In this document: positions 37,464 to 46,500 of the stretch, piece after piece
How positions within the stretch are numbered: the first letter of the stretch is position 1
Layout of the letters: every line of letters starts with the position of its first letter
Assembly (NCBI RefSeq): GCF_002729955.1
Contig: NZ_PBYA01000026.1
Span: 1 to 64,000, forward strand
Reading direction: 5' to 3'
Source of the DNA: Salinisphaera sp.
Lineage (GTDB): Bacteria; Pseudomonadota; Gammaproteobacteria; Nevskiales; Salinisphaeraceae
DNA: 64,000 nt
Translations under genes and position numbers: made by a program
The notes under the pieces: generated by a model
The model's input: the letters and a program-made list of their open reading frames with translations, nothing else
Databases searched by the model: none
Told to the model about the DNA's origin: nothing

Positions 37464-37629
37464 TTAACGCAATCCAATAATGCTTCTCTCGTAATTATTA
37501 GCAGAAAATTGCGTAACGAGCGAGAAACGGGCGTTATTGGCAATCCTGTGCCCGAGCGGGCGCGTTAAACTATGGCTAGGCGACATCGCATGGATGCCGC
37601 AAAGCCAACTCGACCAGCCGAGGACGATC

Positions 37630-39324
37630 ATGAGCCGTTTCGATCACCGCAAATATCGCGCAGCCCCCCGGGTGCCGGCCTTCAACCGCACCTGGCCGGA
37701 TCGCGATCTGGAAAAAGCGCCCATCTGGGTGAGCGAAGACCTGCGCGACGGCAACCAGGCCCTGCTCGAGCCGATGACGGTCGAACAGAAGCAACGGCTG
37801 TGGAAGCTGCTGGTGGATGTCGGCATCAAGGAAATCATGGTCGGCTTTCCCTCGGCCAGTCAGCCGGACTACGACTTCGTGCGCTGGTTGATCGACGAGG
37901 ATCAGATCCCCGACGACGTGACCATCGCAGCGCTCACGCAGTCGCGCGATCACCTGATCGACCGCACCTTCGAATCGCTGGAAGGCGTGGACAAGGCCAT
38001 CATCCATCTCTACAACTCCACCTCCACGGTGCAGCGCGAGCGCGTGTTCGAGATGGACGAGGACGGCATTATCGATATCGCCGTCAAGGGCACCCAGCGG
38101 GTCAAGGAAAACGCGCAGAAGCGGCCCGGCGTGCACTGGCGGCTGGAATATTCGCCGGAAAGCTTTTCCTCCACCGAGGTCGAGTTCTCGGTACGGATCT
38201 GCGAAGCGGTCATGGACGTCTGGCAGCCCACGCCCGACGACAAGATCATCTTCAACCTGCCGAATACCGTCGAACTGGCCGGCCCGCATCATCATGCCGA
38301 CCAGATCGAGTACTTCTGCCAGCACATCAAGAATCGCGACAGCGTGATCGTGTCGGTGCATACGCATAACGATCGCGGCGGCGCGGTGGCCGCGGCAGAA
38401 CTGGCCATGCTGGCCGGCGCGGAACGCGTGGAAGGCACGCTGCTGGGCAACGGCGAGCGCACCGGCAATATGGATATCGTGATTCTGGCCATGAATCTCT
38501 ATGGCCAGGGCATCGACCCCGAGCTGGACCTGAGCGATCCGGACGAGATCATCCGCGTGGTGCACGAATGCACGGGCATTCCCCTGCATCCGCGCCACCC
38601 CTGGGTGGGCGAGCTGGTCTATACCGCCTTCTCCGGCAGCCATCAGGACGCCATCCGCAAATCGTTGCGCAAACAGGGCGAGGACGAACACTGGCAGGTG
38701 GCTTATCTGCCTATCGACCCGCGCGATATCGGCCGCGACTATCAGGCCGTGATCCGGGTGAACAGCCAGTCCGGCAAGGGCGGCATGGCCTTCCTGCTGG
38801 AGCGTGATTTCGGCATCAGCCTGCCGCGCTGGATGATGCTCTCGCTCGCCCCGCATGTGCAGGCCGAAAGCGAACGCGTCTCCGGCGAGCTGTCCAGCGG
38901 CCGGATTCGCGAACTGCTGTTCGAGAATTTCTCTCGTCAGGAGCCCCTGACGCTGGTCGACTACGGCCTGCGCCGTGGTGAGGACGGCCAGACGCTCGAC
39001 GTCACCCTTTCCGACGGGCGTCAGCGTATCGAGCTGCAGGGCCACGGCAACGGCCCGCTGTCGGCTTTCATCGATGCCTGGCATGGCCATACCGGCGAAG
39101 AGATCGCGGTGGCGGACTATTCCGAGCATGCGCTCTCGGCCGGCAGCGATGCCGATGCCATTGCCTTCGTACAGCTGCGCAAGGACACGCTGCGTATCCC
39201 CGCGGTCGCCGAAGACAGCGATACCGTGAGTGCCGCGCTCAAGGCGATCATTGCCGCGCTCAACCTCTCGCGGGAAGAAGACGAAACCGGCCAGCGTGGC
39301 GGGCTTACGGCCCTGGCCAGCTAG
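37630..39324 (+). CDS. leuA: 2-isopropylmalate synthase
   Basis: From ATG 37630 (after GAGGA) the protein has 564 residues. The TIM-barrel HMGL-like domain has the catalytic SEDLRDGNQALLEP, the metal-binding HTHNDRGGA, and GNGERTGNMD. The C-terminal part (about 440-560) is the LeuA regulatory domain. This is the longer proteobacterial LeuA type. It condenses acetyl-CoA with 2-oxoisovalerate, the first committed step of leucine synthesis, and is normally leucine-inhibited. leuCDB are not adjacent. No leucine-rich leader peptide was found. Confidence 0.93.
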   Translation: MSRFDHRKYRAAPRVPAFNRTWPDRDLEKAPIWVSEDLRDGNQALLEPMTVEQKQRLWKLLVDVGIKEIMVGFPSASQPDYDFVRWLIDEDQIPDDVTIAALTQSRDHLIDRTFESLEGVDKAIIHLYNSTSTVQRERVFEMDEDGIIDIAVKGTQRVKENAQKRPGVHWRLEYSPESFSSTEVEFSVRICEAVMDVWQPTPDDKIIFNLPNTVELAGPHHHADQIEYFCQHIKNRDSVIVSVHTHNDRGGAVAAAELAMLAGAERVEGTLLGNGERTGNMDIVILAMNLYGQGIDPELDLSDPDEIIRVVHECTGIPLHPRHPWVGELVYTAFSGSHQDAIRKSLRKQGEDEHWQVAYLPIDPRDIGRDYQAVIRVNSQSGKGGMAFLLERDFGISLPRWMMLSLAPHVQAESERVSGELSSGRIRELLFENFSRQEPLTLVDYGLRRGEDGQTLDVTLSDGRQRIELQGHGNGPLSAFIDAWHGHTGEEIAVADYSEHALSAGSDADAIAFVQLRKDTLRIPAVAEDSDTVSAALKAIIAALNLSREEDETGQRGGLTALAS

Positions 39325-39333
39325 GCCGCATTT

Positions 39334-39374
39334 AAAAAAGCCGCCACGGGCCGATTGCCTGTGGCGGCTTTTTT
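39334..39374 (+). terminator. Bidirectional terminator between leuA and the acyltransferase-like gene
   Basis: Stem with GCCGCCAC (39340-39347) and GTGGCGGC (39361-39368), extended inward by GGGC/GCCT pairs, is flanked by six A (39334-39339) and six T (39369-39374). It can stop both leuA and the convergent gene ending at 39379. Confidence 0.93.
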
Positions 39375-39378
39375 GTGC

Positions 39379-40569
39379 CTAGAGGTAGCGCATCCACGGC
39401 TGCGGCGAACGCCGTTTGAGCCGGCCGAACCAGGCACAGGCCAGGCCCAGCGGCGGCGCCAGCAGCAGGGCGATCAGCCACACATGGCCCATGTTCGCCA
39501 CGCTGAACAGACTGCCCTGATTGGACCCGAAGTACGCCAGCGCACCCAGGTTGAGCAGGTGCAGCACGTAGAGATGCAGCAGGTAGAAAAACAGCGGTGC
39601 GCCGCCAAAGACGGCCAGCATGCGGGCCGTGCCGGCGGGCACGCGCTCCAGCGCGGCCAGTAACAGCGTGCCGATGCCCAGGGTGAACAGCACGAAGTCT
39701 GCCGAGGGCGGGTATTTGGTCAGGTTGAAGAACGACATCGCCGTGCGCAGCCCGGTATCGCCGGCCTGCCAGGGTACGGGTTCGCCGTAGCCGTTAAGAA
39801 GGCGTAGCACGACGAACGCCGCCAGTAGTCCGAGACCTGTGGCCCAGAGCAGGCGCGCCCGGGTGATCGGGTCGCGGTCCCTGGCGAACCACGGCCCCAC
39901 GCTATAGCCCAGCGCGATCACGCCGATCCAGGGCAGCAGCGGGTAGGAGGTCTGGGCCGCGATGCCCAGCGGCAGATCGATCAGGCCGCGATCGTGCAGG
40001 ATCGTCCAGAACACATAGCCGAACTCGTCGGGGGCGAAGGCGATCGGGTCGAGCAGGTTATGGCCCAGTACGATGACGGCGCCCACGGCGGCGAGCACGC
40101 CGCGAGGCAGGTGCACGAGCGCGGCCAGCGCGATCATGCTCAGGCCGATCGCCCAGATCACCTGCAGATAGAGTTTTTCCGGCGGCAGGGCGAACGTCCA
40201 CGCAAAGCTGACCAGCGTGAGTTCCAGCACCACCAGAAACAGCCCGCGCTTGAACAAAAACGCGCTCACCGCTGCGCGGCTGCGCTGGGCGCCGTATAGC
40301 CAGGCCGAAAGGCCGGTCAATGCCACGAACACCGGCGCACACAGATGCGCCGCCAGGCGCGAGAAATAAAGCGCTGGCGTGACCTCGTCGACGTTCATCG
40401 GGTCCGACACCTGCGCATGCAAAAAGAAGAACTCGCGGGCGTGGTCGACCAGCATCAGCAGCATCACGAGCCCGCGCAGGGCGTCGATGGACTGGATCCG
40501 TGCCCCTGTCGTGGCTCGGGCCGGGGTGTCGAACCCTGTGGCGTGGGCGGCGCCAACCGTCTGATTCAT
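39379..40569 (-). CDS. DUF1624/HGSNAT-type membrane acyltransferase-like protein
   Basis: A 396-residue protein with about nine to ten membrane helices. The N-terminal block IQSIDALRGLVMLLMLVDHAREFF is the hallmark of the heparan-alpha-glucosaminide N-acetyltransferase catalytic-like family (DUF1624), related to acyltransferase 3 proteins that move acyl groups across the inner membrane. The substrate in bacteria is unknown. It follows the two cytochrome genes on the same strand after 85 bases, but a functional link is not evident. Confidence 0.82.
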   Translation of the reverse strand: MNQTVGAAHATGFDTPARATTGARIQSIDALRGLVMLLMLVDHAREFFFLHAQVSDPMNVDEVTPALYFSRLAAHLCAPVFVALTGLSAWLYGAQRSRAAVSAFLFKRGLFLVVLELTLVSFAWTFALPPEKLYLQVIWAIGLSMIALAALVHLPRGVLAAVGAVIVLGHNLLDPIAFAPDEFGYVFWTILHDRGLIDLPLGIAAQTSYPLLPWIGVIALGYSVGPWFARDRDPITRARLLWATGLGLLAAFVVLRLLNGYGEPVPWQAGDTGLRTAMSFFNLTKYPPSADFVLFTLGIGTLLLAALERVPAGTARMLAVFGGAPLFFYLLHLYVLHLLNLGALAYFGSNQGSLFSVANMGHVWLIALLLAPPLGLACAWFGRLKRRSPQPWMRYL

Positions 40570-40654
40570 GAGCGCTTCTCGTCGAAAAAGCGCGATGTTA
40601 TATCATCGCGAGCCGCCGTGCCCGGTTTGACGCAAGCGACGACGCCGCCCGCGC

Positions 40655-41863
40655 TCAGCGTTCGAGGTTGGTGGCCGTCACCGGTGCCGCATCGTTGCCC
40701 CAGCTACCCCGGATATAGGTCATAACCGCGGCCAGATCGCGCCCGTCCAGATCGTAGAACGGCGGCATGCCGTGCGGGCGCGGATTGCCCTCGGTCGCGG
40801 CAGCAAAACCGCCCTGGCGGATCATGTTGGCGGCGTTGATCGGGTTATCCATGGTCACCACCCGGTTGCCGGCCAGCGCCGGCGCGCCTTCGCGGCCCTC
40901 GCCATCGTCCCCGTGACAGCCGGCACAGCGATCGGCATAGATCTTTCGACCCTCGCCCATGGCCTGGCGCCGGCCGTTGTCGCTCATGCGGATCAGGCGC
41001 AGCGGCGAATCCACCGAGACCTCGGGAATCGATTTCAGATAAGTCGCCATGGCTCGGGCGTCGTCGTCGTGCATGTACTGCAGGCTTTCGAAGACGACAT
41101 CGGCCATCGGCCCCATCATGGCCGCATGTTCGCGTTTGCCGCTTTGCAAAAAGGCGGCGGCTTCGGCGAGCTCGAAATGCTGCAGGCCGGCCTGGGCCGG
41201 GTCGGCCAGCGGCGGCGCATACCAGCCGTGAATCATCGCACCCGGGGCGTCTTCGTCATCGTTGCTCGCGCCCAGGCGTGCCCTTGCGCGATGGCAGGCA
41301 TCGCAATGCCCAAGCCCCTGAACCAGTTCGCGGCCGCGGTTCCAGTCGCGGCTCTGTTCTGGGTCGTTTTCGATTTCGCCGGCCTCGAAATACAGCATCT
41401 GCCAGACGTTGAGCAGGCTGCGATAGCGATAGGGAAAGCCCAGCTCATGCGGACCATGGCGTTGCTCGACCGCCGGCACGCTCTGCAAATAGGCATGGAT
41501 GGCATCGATGTCGGCACGCGGCACATGGGTGTAGTTCGGGTACGGACAGGCCGGATACATCGGCGAGCCGTCGGCGCGTTCGCCGTTGTGCAGGGCGTTG
41601 TAGAAATCGTCGGCGCTCCAGTCGCCGATGCCGGTTTCCTTGTCGGGCGTGATATTGGGGGTGATGAAGGTGCCGTAATCGCTGGCCAGCGCCAGCCCGC
41701 CGGCATAGTCGGCGCCGCCCGGCGCGGTATGACAGCCCGCACAGTTGCCCAGCCGGGCCAGATACTCGCCGCGCTCGACCGTGGCCTGATCGGCCGCGTT
41801 CGCCGCGCCGGCTACGAGTGCAAAGACCAGGGCTGCCTGCACAAAAATACGCTTGCTCAACAC
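40655..41863 (-). CDS. Triheme cytochrome c, alcohol-dehydrogenase-subunit type
   Basis: Start GTG 41863 is two bases after the upstream stop, with GGAG before it. The 402-residue protein has a Sec signal (ending VAGAANAADQ) and three CxxCH heme sites: CAGCH (41-45), CDACH (187-191) and CAGCH (313-317). The layout resembles the cytochrome subunit of membrane alcohol, gluconate or aldehyde dehydrogenases, which pass electrons to quinone or an oxidase. No dehydrogenase partner is encoded beside it. It pairs with the upstream diheme cytochrome gene as a two-gene unit. Confidence 0.88.
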   Translation of the reverse strand: MLSKRIFVQAALVFALVAGAANAADQATVERGEYLARLGNCAGCHTAPGGADYAGGLALASDYGTFITPNITPDKETGIGDWSADDFYNALHNGERADGSPMYPACPYPNYTHVPRADIDAIHAYLQSVPAVEQRHGPHELGFPYRYRSLLNVWQMLYFEAGEIENDPEQSRDWNRGRELVQGLGHCDACHRARARLGASNDDEDAPGAMIHGWYAPPLADPAQAGLQHFELAEAAAFLQSGKREHAAMMGPMADVVFESLQYMHDDDARAMATYLKSIPEVSVDSPLRLIRMSDNGRRQAMGEGRKIYADRCAGCHGDDGEGREGAPALAGNRVVTMDNPINAANMIRQGGFAAATEGNPRPHGMPPFYDLDGRDLAAVMTYIRGSWGNDAAPVTATNLER

Positions 41864-41865
41864 GA

Positions 41866-42630
41866 TCAGGACTCCGGTGCCGGAACGCTGCCGCATTCCA
41901 GCGGCGGATCGACCACGGCGTTTGCCACCGGCCGGGTATCCTCGGGGATCGGCTGGGCCGCCAGCCAGGCTGCCACGGCCTCCACATCGCGCCCGTTCAG
42001 GCGCTGGGTTATCTTCGCCATGCAATCGGGCGCGGCCGCATGGCGCGTGCCCACCTGCCAGGCGCCGAGCTGGGCCATGATGTACTGGCGCGGCAGTCCG
42101 ATCAGCCCCGGGGTATTGGGTTGCACGCCGGTCAGATGCTCGCCGTGGCAGGCCGCACAGGCCGGCACGCCCGCCTGTTCGTCGCCCTCGCGCACCAGCT
42201 GCTCGCCGCGCTCGGCCAGCGCAGGCTGTGGCGCGGCCGCCGGCGCGGGATAGGGCGCATGCTGGTCGGCGAAATAGTCGGCGATCTCGTAGAGATATTC
42301 GTGCGAAAGATGCGCCACCATATGGTTCATGCTGCGGTTGCGCCGCCGGTAGTCCTGATAGTTCACCAGCTGGTTGTAGAGATAGCCGGCCGGTTTGCCA
42401 TGAATTCTCGGCACATAGCCGTCTTCAAGCTCGACACCCTGGGATTCGTGGCAGGCGGTGCAGGCTTCCAGGCGCTCGGCCATGGGGTCATGGTGGGCCG
42501 CGTCGTGGGCAACAGCGCTCGTGGTCAGGCATATCAGCCCGCCGAGCAGGGCGCCGATCAGAAAAAACCTTGTTGCGGGCACGGTTGCGGCATCCTTGGA
42601 TCGAGAGGGCGGCAGGGTATTCGGGCCCAT
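41866..42630 (-). CDS. Diheme cytochrome c, c4-like
   Basis: A predicted 254-residue exported protein with two CxxCH sites (CTACH at 57-61, CAACH at 158-162) and the twin-domain pattern of cytochrome c4/c class I proteins. The signal helix is FFLIGALLGGLICLTTSAVA. Start is uncertain: ATG 42630 is used, while GTG 42582 would give a neater signal peptide and has AAGGA, though at long spacing. With the triheme protein it forms a five-heme electron-transfer pair in the periplasm. Confidence 0.85.
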   Translation of the reverse strand: MGPNTLPPSRSKDAATVPATRFFLIGALLGGLICLTTSAVAHDAAHHDPMAERLEACTACHESQGVELEDGYVPRIHGKPAGYLYNQLVNYQDYRRRNRSMNHMVAHLSHEYLYEIADYFADQHAPYPAPAAAPQPALAERGEQLVREGDEQAGVPACAACHGEHLTGVQPNTPGLIGLPRQYIMAQLGAWQVGTRHAAAPDCMAKITQRLNGRDVEAVAAWLAAQPIPEDTRPVANAVVDPPLECGSVPAPES

Positions 42631-42798
42631 TATCGGCCGAGATGCCGTAACGACCAAGTCGTGTCGCGTTAAAGTCCGCCGGTAGCTGCAAGATGCACGC
42701 CATACGCAGCGATACGGATAGCGCGTAATCGGGGTGCCCCTTACGGTTCGTCGGCAAGCGCGCTTCAACAACCCCGCCGCGTGCCGATAGGAGTATGC

Positions 42799-43914
42799 AT
42801 GGCCGAAACGCACGAAGATGAAAAGCAGCCGCGCGAACATGACGTAATGCGCCTGTTCGAACGACCGATCCAGATTCGCTCGTTCATCATGACCGCGATT
42901 CTGGTCATCCTGCTGCTCTATACGCTGTATTTCGCGCGTTTCATCTTCATACCGGTCGCGCTCGCGCTGATCTTCAACCTGCTGCTCGGCCCGGTGGTTA
43001 CCCGCATGCAGCGGTTCTATATCCCGCGCTGGATCAGTGCCCTGCTGCTCATCGGCAGCTTCGCGGCCATCGTCGCCTACGGCTGCTACATGCTCATGGG
43101 CCCGGCGCAATACTGGATCAAGCACGCGCCCGAGGCGTTCACCTCCTTCGAGGAAAAGACGTCCCAGCTGCAGCAGCAGATCCAGGACATGAACGAAAGC
43201 ACCGAGGAGATCAAGAAGGCCGCGACCAAGATGATCGGCAAGGCCGCCAATCAGGGCCAGACCATCAGCATCAACGACGAGACCCTGCGCGACCAGATCG
43301 TGACCAACCTGCAGTGGACGGGCGGCATCCTGTTCATGACCCTGATCATGCTCTACTTCATGCTCTGCGGGCGCGGTTTCGTGTTCCGAAAACTGCTGAT
43401 CATGACGCGAACAGGGCGAAGTCGGCGCAATGCGGTACGTATCGTGCGGCATCTGCAGAGTGATATCAGCCGCTATCTGCTCACTGTCACCGCGATCAAC
43501 ATCTTGCTGGGCGCCAGCGTTGCCCTGGTGCTGTGGCTGATCGGCCTGTCCGATCCCATGCTCTGGGGCGTGCTCGTGGGCGTACTCAATTTCGCCCCCT
43601 ATGCCGGCGCCGCGATCTCGCTGGCCGCGATCACGCTGGCCTCATTCGCCACCTTCGATACGCTCGGCCACGTGCTCGCCGCCCCCGCGGCCGTATTCGC
43701 GCTCAACGTGCTCGAAGGCAATTTCGTCACCCCGGCCATCCACGGCCAGCGTTTCGAGATGAGCCCCTTGATGGTGTTCTTTGCCCTGTTCTTCTGGGGC
43801 TGGCTGTGGGGTGTGGCCGGCATGCTCATGGCAGTGCCGTTGCTGGTGGTATGCAAGGTCACCTGCGACCACATCGAGGAACTGCGCCCCGTTGGACGCC
43901 TGCTCGGGCGCTAG
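42799..43914 (+). CDS. AI-2E family transporter (TqsA/PerM-like)
   Basis: From ATG 42799 (GGAG upstream) the protein has 371 residues and about seven to eight helices. The long predicted coiled-coil loop (about 125-175, EKTSQLQQQIQDMNESTEE) and the C-terminal block GVLVGVLNFAPYAG followed by EGNFVTPAIHG and WGVAGMLMAVPLLV are typical of the family. Members export the autoinducer AI-2 or act as Na+/H+ antiporters or permeases; substrate not determinable. Its stop overlaps the convergent MerR stop by four bases. Confidence 0.88.
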   Translation: MAETHEDEKQPREHDVMRLFERPIQIRSFIMTAILVILLLYTLYFARFIFIPVALALIFNLLLGPVVTRMQRFYIPRWISALLLIGSFAAIVAYGCYMLMGPAQYWIKHAPEAFTSFEEKTSQLQQQIQDMNESTEEIKKAATKMIGKAANQGQTISINDETLRDQIVTNLQWTGGILFMTLIMLYFMLCGRGFVFRKLLIMTRTGRSRRNAVRIVRHLQSDISRYLLTVTAINILLGASVALVLWLIGLSDPMLWGVLVGVLNFAPYAGAAISLAAITLASFATFDTLGHVLAAPAAVFALNVLEGNFVTPAIHGQRFEMSPLMVFFALFFWGWLWGVAGMLMAVPLLVVCKVTCDHIEELRPVGRLLGR

Positions 43915-44267
43915 ACCGCGTTTTTGACCTGGTCGACCAGTCGCGCGAGGCGTGCACGGCTTTGTTGTAGCGCGTCGAGCTTTTGGTCGAGCGCGCTCAA
44001 CTCGTTCGCCAGTGTGGCGCGCACGCGATCACAGGGGTCGAAATGCGGCGCGTCGTCGACCAGGCACGGCAGCAGTAGCGCGACGCTGTCGAGTTTGAGG
44101 CCGGCCTCGTTGAGCTGGCGCACGAGCGTTGCCTGCTGCAGATCGGCCTCGCTGTACTGGCGGTAGCCGGCGTCACTGCGCCGGGGCGTGAGCACGCCGC
44201 GGCTTTCGTAATAGCGCAGCATCCGCTCGCTGATACCGCTGCGCTTGGCGAACTCGCCGATATGCAT
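43911..44267 (-). CDS. MerR-family transcriptional regulator
   Basis: A 118-residue MerR protein. The winged HTH is at the start (MHIGEFAKRSGISERMLRYYESRGVLTP), followed by QLNEAGLKLDSVALLLPCL and a coiled-coil dimer helix. One Cys in PCLVDD and one in FDPCDRV could be sensing residues but do not form a known metal motif. It is divergent from a secreted-type hydrolase gene with a long-spacer promoter between them. Confidence 0.88.
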   Translation of the reverse strand: MHIGEFAKRSGISERMLRYYESRGVLTPRRSDAGYRQYSEADLQQATLVRQLNEAGLKLDSVALLLPCLVDDAPHFDPCDRVRATLANELSALDQKLDALQQSRARLARLVDQVKNAV

Positions 44268-44282
44268 GGCATTCGATGGGTA

Positions 44283-44314
44283 TTGACCTTAACAGCACTG
44301 TCAGGCCGCAGGAT
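44283..44314 (+). promoter_or_regulatory. Candidate MerR-type promoter with stretched spacer
   Basis: TTGACC (44283-44288) and CAGGAT (44309-44314) are 20 bp apart, longer than the normal 17, and the spacer carries an imperfect dyad (TTAACAG / CTGTCAGG). This is the geometry MerR proteins untwist to activate. It points to the hydrolase gene starting at 44346. Confidence 0.45.
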
Positions 44315-44345
44315 CGGTTCGTCAATCACACGATGGATCGTCGTC

Positions 44346-45068
44346 ATGTCTCGTTCGTTCAAATGCCTGTGCATGCTGTTATTGGGCGCCTTTGCGCCCG
44401 TCGTGATAGCGGCGCCCGCCGCTAGTGACCGAGCGGCAGAGCCGTTGGTTTTCATCATTCACGGCTATGCGGCCACACCGGCCGATCACTGGTTTGGCTG
44501 GCTCGAAAACGCGTTGGCCGATCGCGGAATCGAAGCCCGTCGCATTGCCTTGCCTGATTCCGCCACCCCTGAGCCCCGGGCCTGGGCCGAACGGCTCGAT
44601 CAGCTGACCCGCGATATGCAACGCCCGGTCTATTTCGTGGCCCATAGTCTGGGTGGGATCGCACTGCTGGCGGCGTTACAGCGGCGTATCGATGCTGACC
44701 CGGCAGGCGCGCACTGGGCAGGCCTGGTGTTGGTATCGGCATTCGCCGAGCCATTGCCGGCACTGCCGCAGCTCGACGCCTTTGTTGCAGCGCCGGTCGA
44801 TTTCGAAGCGATACACGCCGCTGTCGACCAGCAGCAGGTGATATCCGCCCGCGACGATCCGATCGTGGCGTTTATGCACAGTATGGCGCTGGCCGAACGG
44901 CTGCAGGCCCCTTTTTTGCTGGAACCGACCGGTGGGCATTTTCTCGGCCGCGACGGCTACACGCGCCTGCCCGTGGTGCTGACTACGGTGTTGAATATGA
45001 TCGCGTCGCAGGAACGGACGGCCGATACGCGCGAACCGGCATCAGCGCAGGAACACGAAGTACCCTAG
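44346..45068 (+). CDS. Exported RBBP9/YdeN-type alpha/beta hydrolase
   Basis: From ATG 44346 the protein has 240 residues with a signal peptide (CLCMLLLGAFAPVVIAAPA). The hydrolase core follows: FIIHGYAATPADHWFGWLE (oxyanion), the serine in AHSLGGIA, the acid region SARDDPIVAF, and the histidine in GGHFLGRDGY. This is the serine hydrolase family of RBBP9/YdeN, normally cytosolic; a secreted version is less usual. Substrate unknown. The neighbouring MerR gene probably controls it. The 3' end overlaps the convergent purine permease by 27 bases. Confidence 0.82.
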   Translation: MSRSFKCLCMLLLGAFAPVVIAAPAASDRAAEPLVFIIHGYAATPADHWFGWLENALADRGIEARRIALPDSATPEPRAWAERLDQLTRDMQRPVYFVAHSLGGIALLAALQRRIDADPAGAHWAGLVLVSAFAEPLPALPQLDAFVAAPVDFEAIHAAVDQQQVISARDDPIVAFMHSMALAERLQAPFLLEPTGGHFLGRDGYTRLPVVLTTVLNMIASQERTADTREPASAQEHEVP

Positions 45069-46370
45069 AAAAATCACTGCAAGGGCGAGCATCAGCGGGT
45101 GGATCTCGCGGTGGCGGCGGGCCGCGGCCATGGTGATCGGGTAGACGATGAAGCCAAGCGCGATGCCGGTGGCAATGGAATAGGTCAGCGGCATCAGCAG
45201 CACGGTCAGAAACGCCGGCACCGCCGTTTCGAAGCGATCCCAGGCGATATGGCGTAGCGATGCGGCCATAAGCACGCCGACTACGATCAGCGCCGGTGCG
45301 GTTACTGCCTGGGTCACCACCGCCAGCAGCGGCGAAAAGAACAGCGCCAGCAGGAACAGCACGCCCACGACCACGGCGGTGAAACCGCTGCGCCCACCCG
45401 CAGCCACGCCCGAGGCCGATTCGATATAGGCCGTCGTCGACGAGGTGCCGATGAGCCCGCTCGCGCTGGTGGCAAGCGCATCGGCGAACAGGGCACGGCC
45501 GGCACGCGGCAGCTTGTTGTCGACGATCAGCCCGGCCTGGCGGGCTACGCCCATGAGGGTGCCGGCCGAATCGAAGAAATCCACGAACAGCATGGTGCCG
45601 ATGACCACCGCCATCTGCGGCGTGAACAGGTCGGGCAGGCGGGATATGGCCGCCCCGGCCACCGGGCTGATATCCGGCACCGGGCTGACGATATGGTCGG
45701 GCAGGTCGATCAGGCCGGTGAGCATGCCCACCACGGCCGTAAGCGCCATGCCCAGAAAGATCGCGCTGGTCAGGCGCAGCGTCATCAGAATGACGGTGGC
45801 CAGCAAACCGAAGATGGCTAGCAGCGTCTGCGGGTCGGTCAGCGGGGCCAGGCCCACCAGCAGGGCATCGTCGTTGACGATGATGCCGGCATTGGTCAAC
45901 CCGATGAAGGCGATGAACAGGCCGATGCCGGCCGCCACGGCATGCTTGAGTTCGTCGGGGATAGCGTCGATCACCCGTTCGCGCAGCCGTGAGACGGTCA
46001 GGGCCATGAAGATCAGACCCGAGACGAACGTGCCGGCCAGCGCGGTCTGCCATTCGATGCCCATGCCGAGCACCACCGAGAAGGCAAAGAAGGCGTTCAG
46101 GCCCATGCCCGGCGCCTGGGCGATCGGATAGCGCGCCAGCAGCCCCATCACCAGCGAGCCGAAGGCCGCGGCCACGGCGGTGGCGGTGAATACCGCATCG
46201 CGCGGCATGCCCAGGCCCGCGGCCTCCGGAACCGAGGCCAACGACAACACGGCCGGGTTCACGAACAGGATATAGGCCATCGACAGGAACGTGGTCAGCC
46301 CCGCGACGGTTTCCTTGCGCCAGTTCGTGTCGAGGGCGTCGAAATCGAAATAGCGGGCAATCGCGTTCAC
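45042..46370 (-). CDS. NCS2-family purine permease (AzgA type)
   Basis: From GTG 46370 (AGGATCC upstream) the protein has 442 residues and about twelve to fourteen helices. Signature blocks are TTFLSMAYILFVNP, APGMGLNAFFAFSVV, the acidic substrate motif FVDFFDSAGTLMG and STTAYIESASGVAAGGRSGFTAVV. These distinguish the hypoxanthine/adenine AzgA-GhxP-PurP branch from uracil/xanthine carriers. It imports purine bases by proton symport. The leader shows no purine riboswitch. Confidence 0.9.
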   Translation of the reverse strand: MNAIARYFDFDALDTNWRKETVAGLTTFLSMAYILFVNPAVLSLASVPEAAGLGMPRDAVFTATAVAAAFGSLVMGLLARYPIAQAPGMGLNAFFAFSVVLGMGIEWQTALAGTFVSGLIFMALTVSRLRERVIDAIPDELKHAVAAGIGLFIAFIGLTNAGIIVNDDALLVGLAPLTDPQTLLAIFGLLATVILMTLRLTSAIFLGMALTAVVGMLTGLIDLPDHIVSPVPDISPVAGAAISRLPDLFTPQMAVVIGTMLFVDFFDSAGTLMGVARQAGLIVDNKLPRAGRALFADALATSASGLIGTSSTTAYIESASGVAAGGRSGFTAVVVGVLFLLALFFSPLLAVVTQAVTAPALIVVGVLMAASLRHIAWDRFETAVPAFLTVLLMPLTYSIATGIALGFIVYPITMAAARRHREIHPLMLALAVIFLGYFVFLR

Positions 46371-46500
46371 GGCGGATCCTGCGCTGGGGCCTAGGGCCGT
46401 TGATATCTTGATAGGGCGCGCATGATACAAAAAACATGCCGGCCTGGCCCCGGCGCTATAACCCAGTGGCGCGCGGACGCCCGGCGCCAGCGATCCCGGC

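Noticed and set aside
37572-37629. Possible leucine leader peptide before leuA
   Set aside because: The short ATG frame has no leucine cluster and no attenuator hairpin, and it runs on into leuA in another frame.
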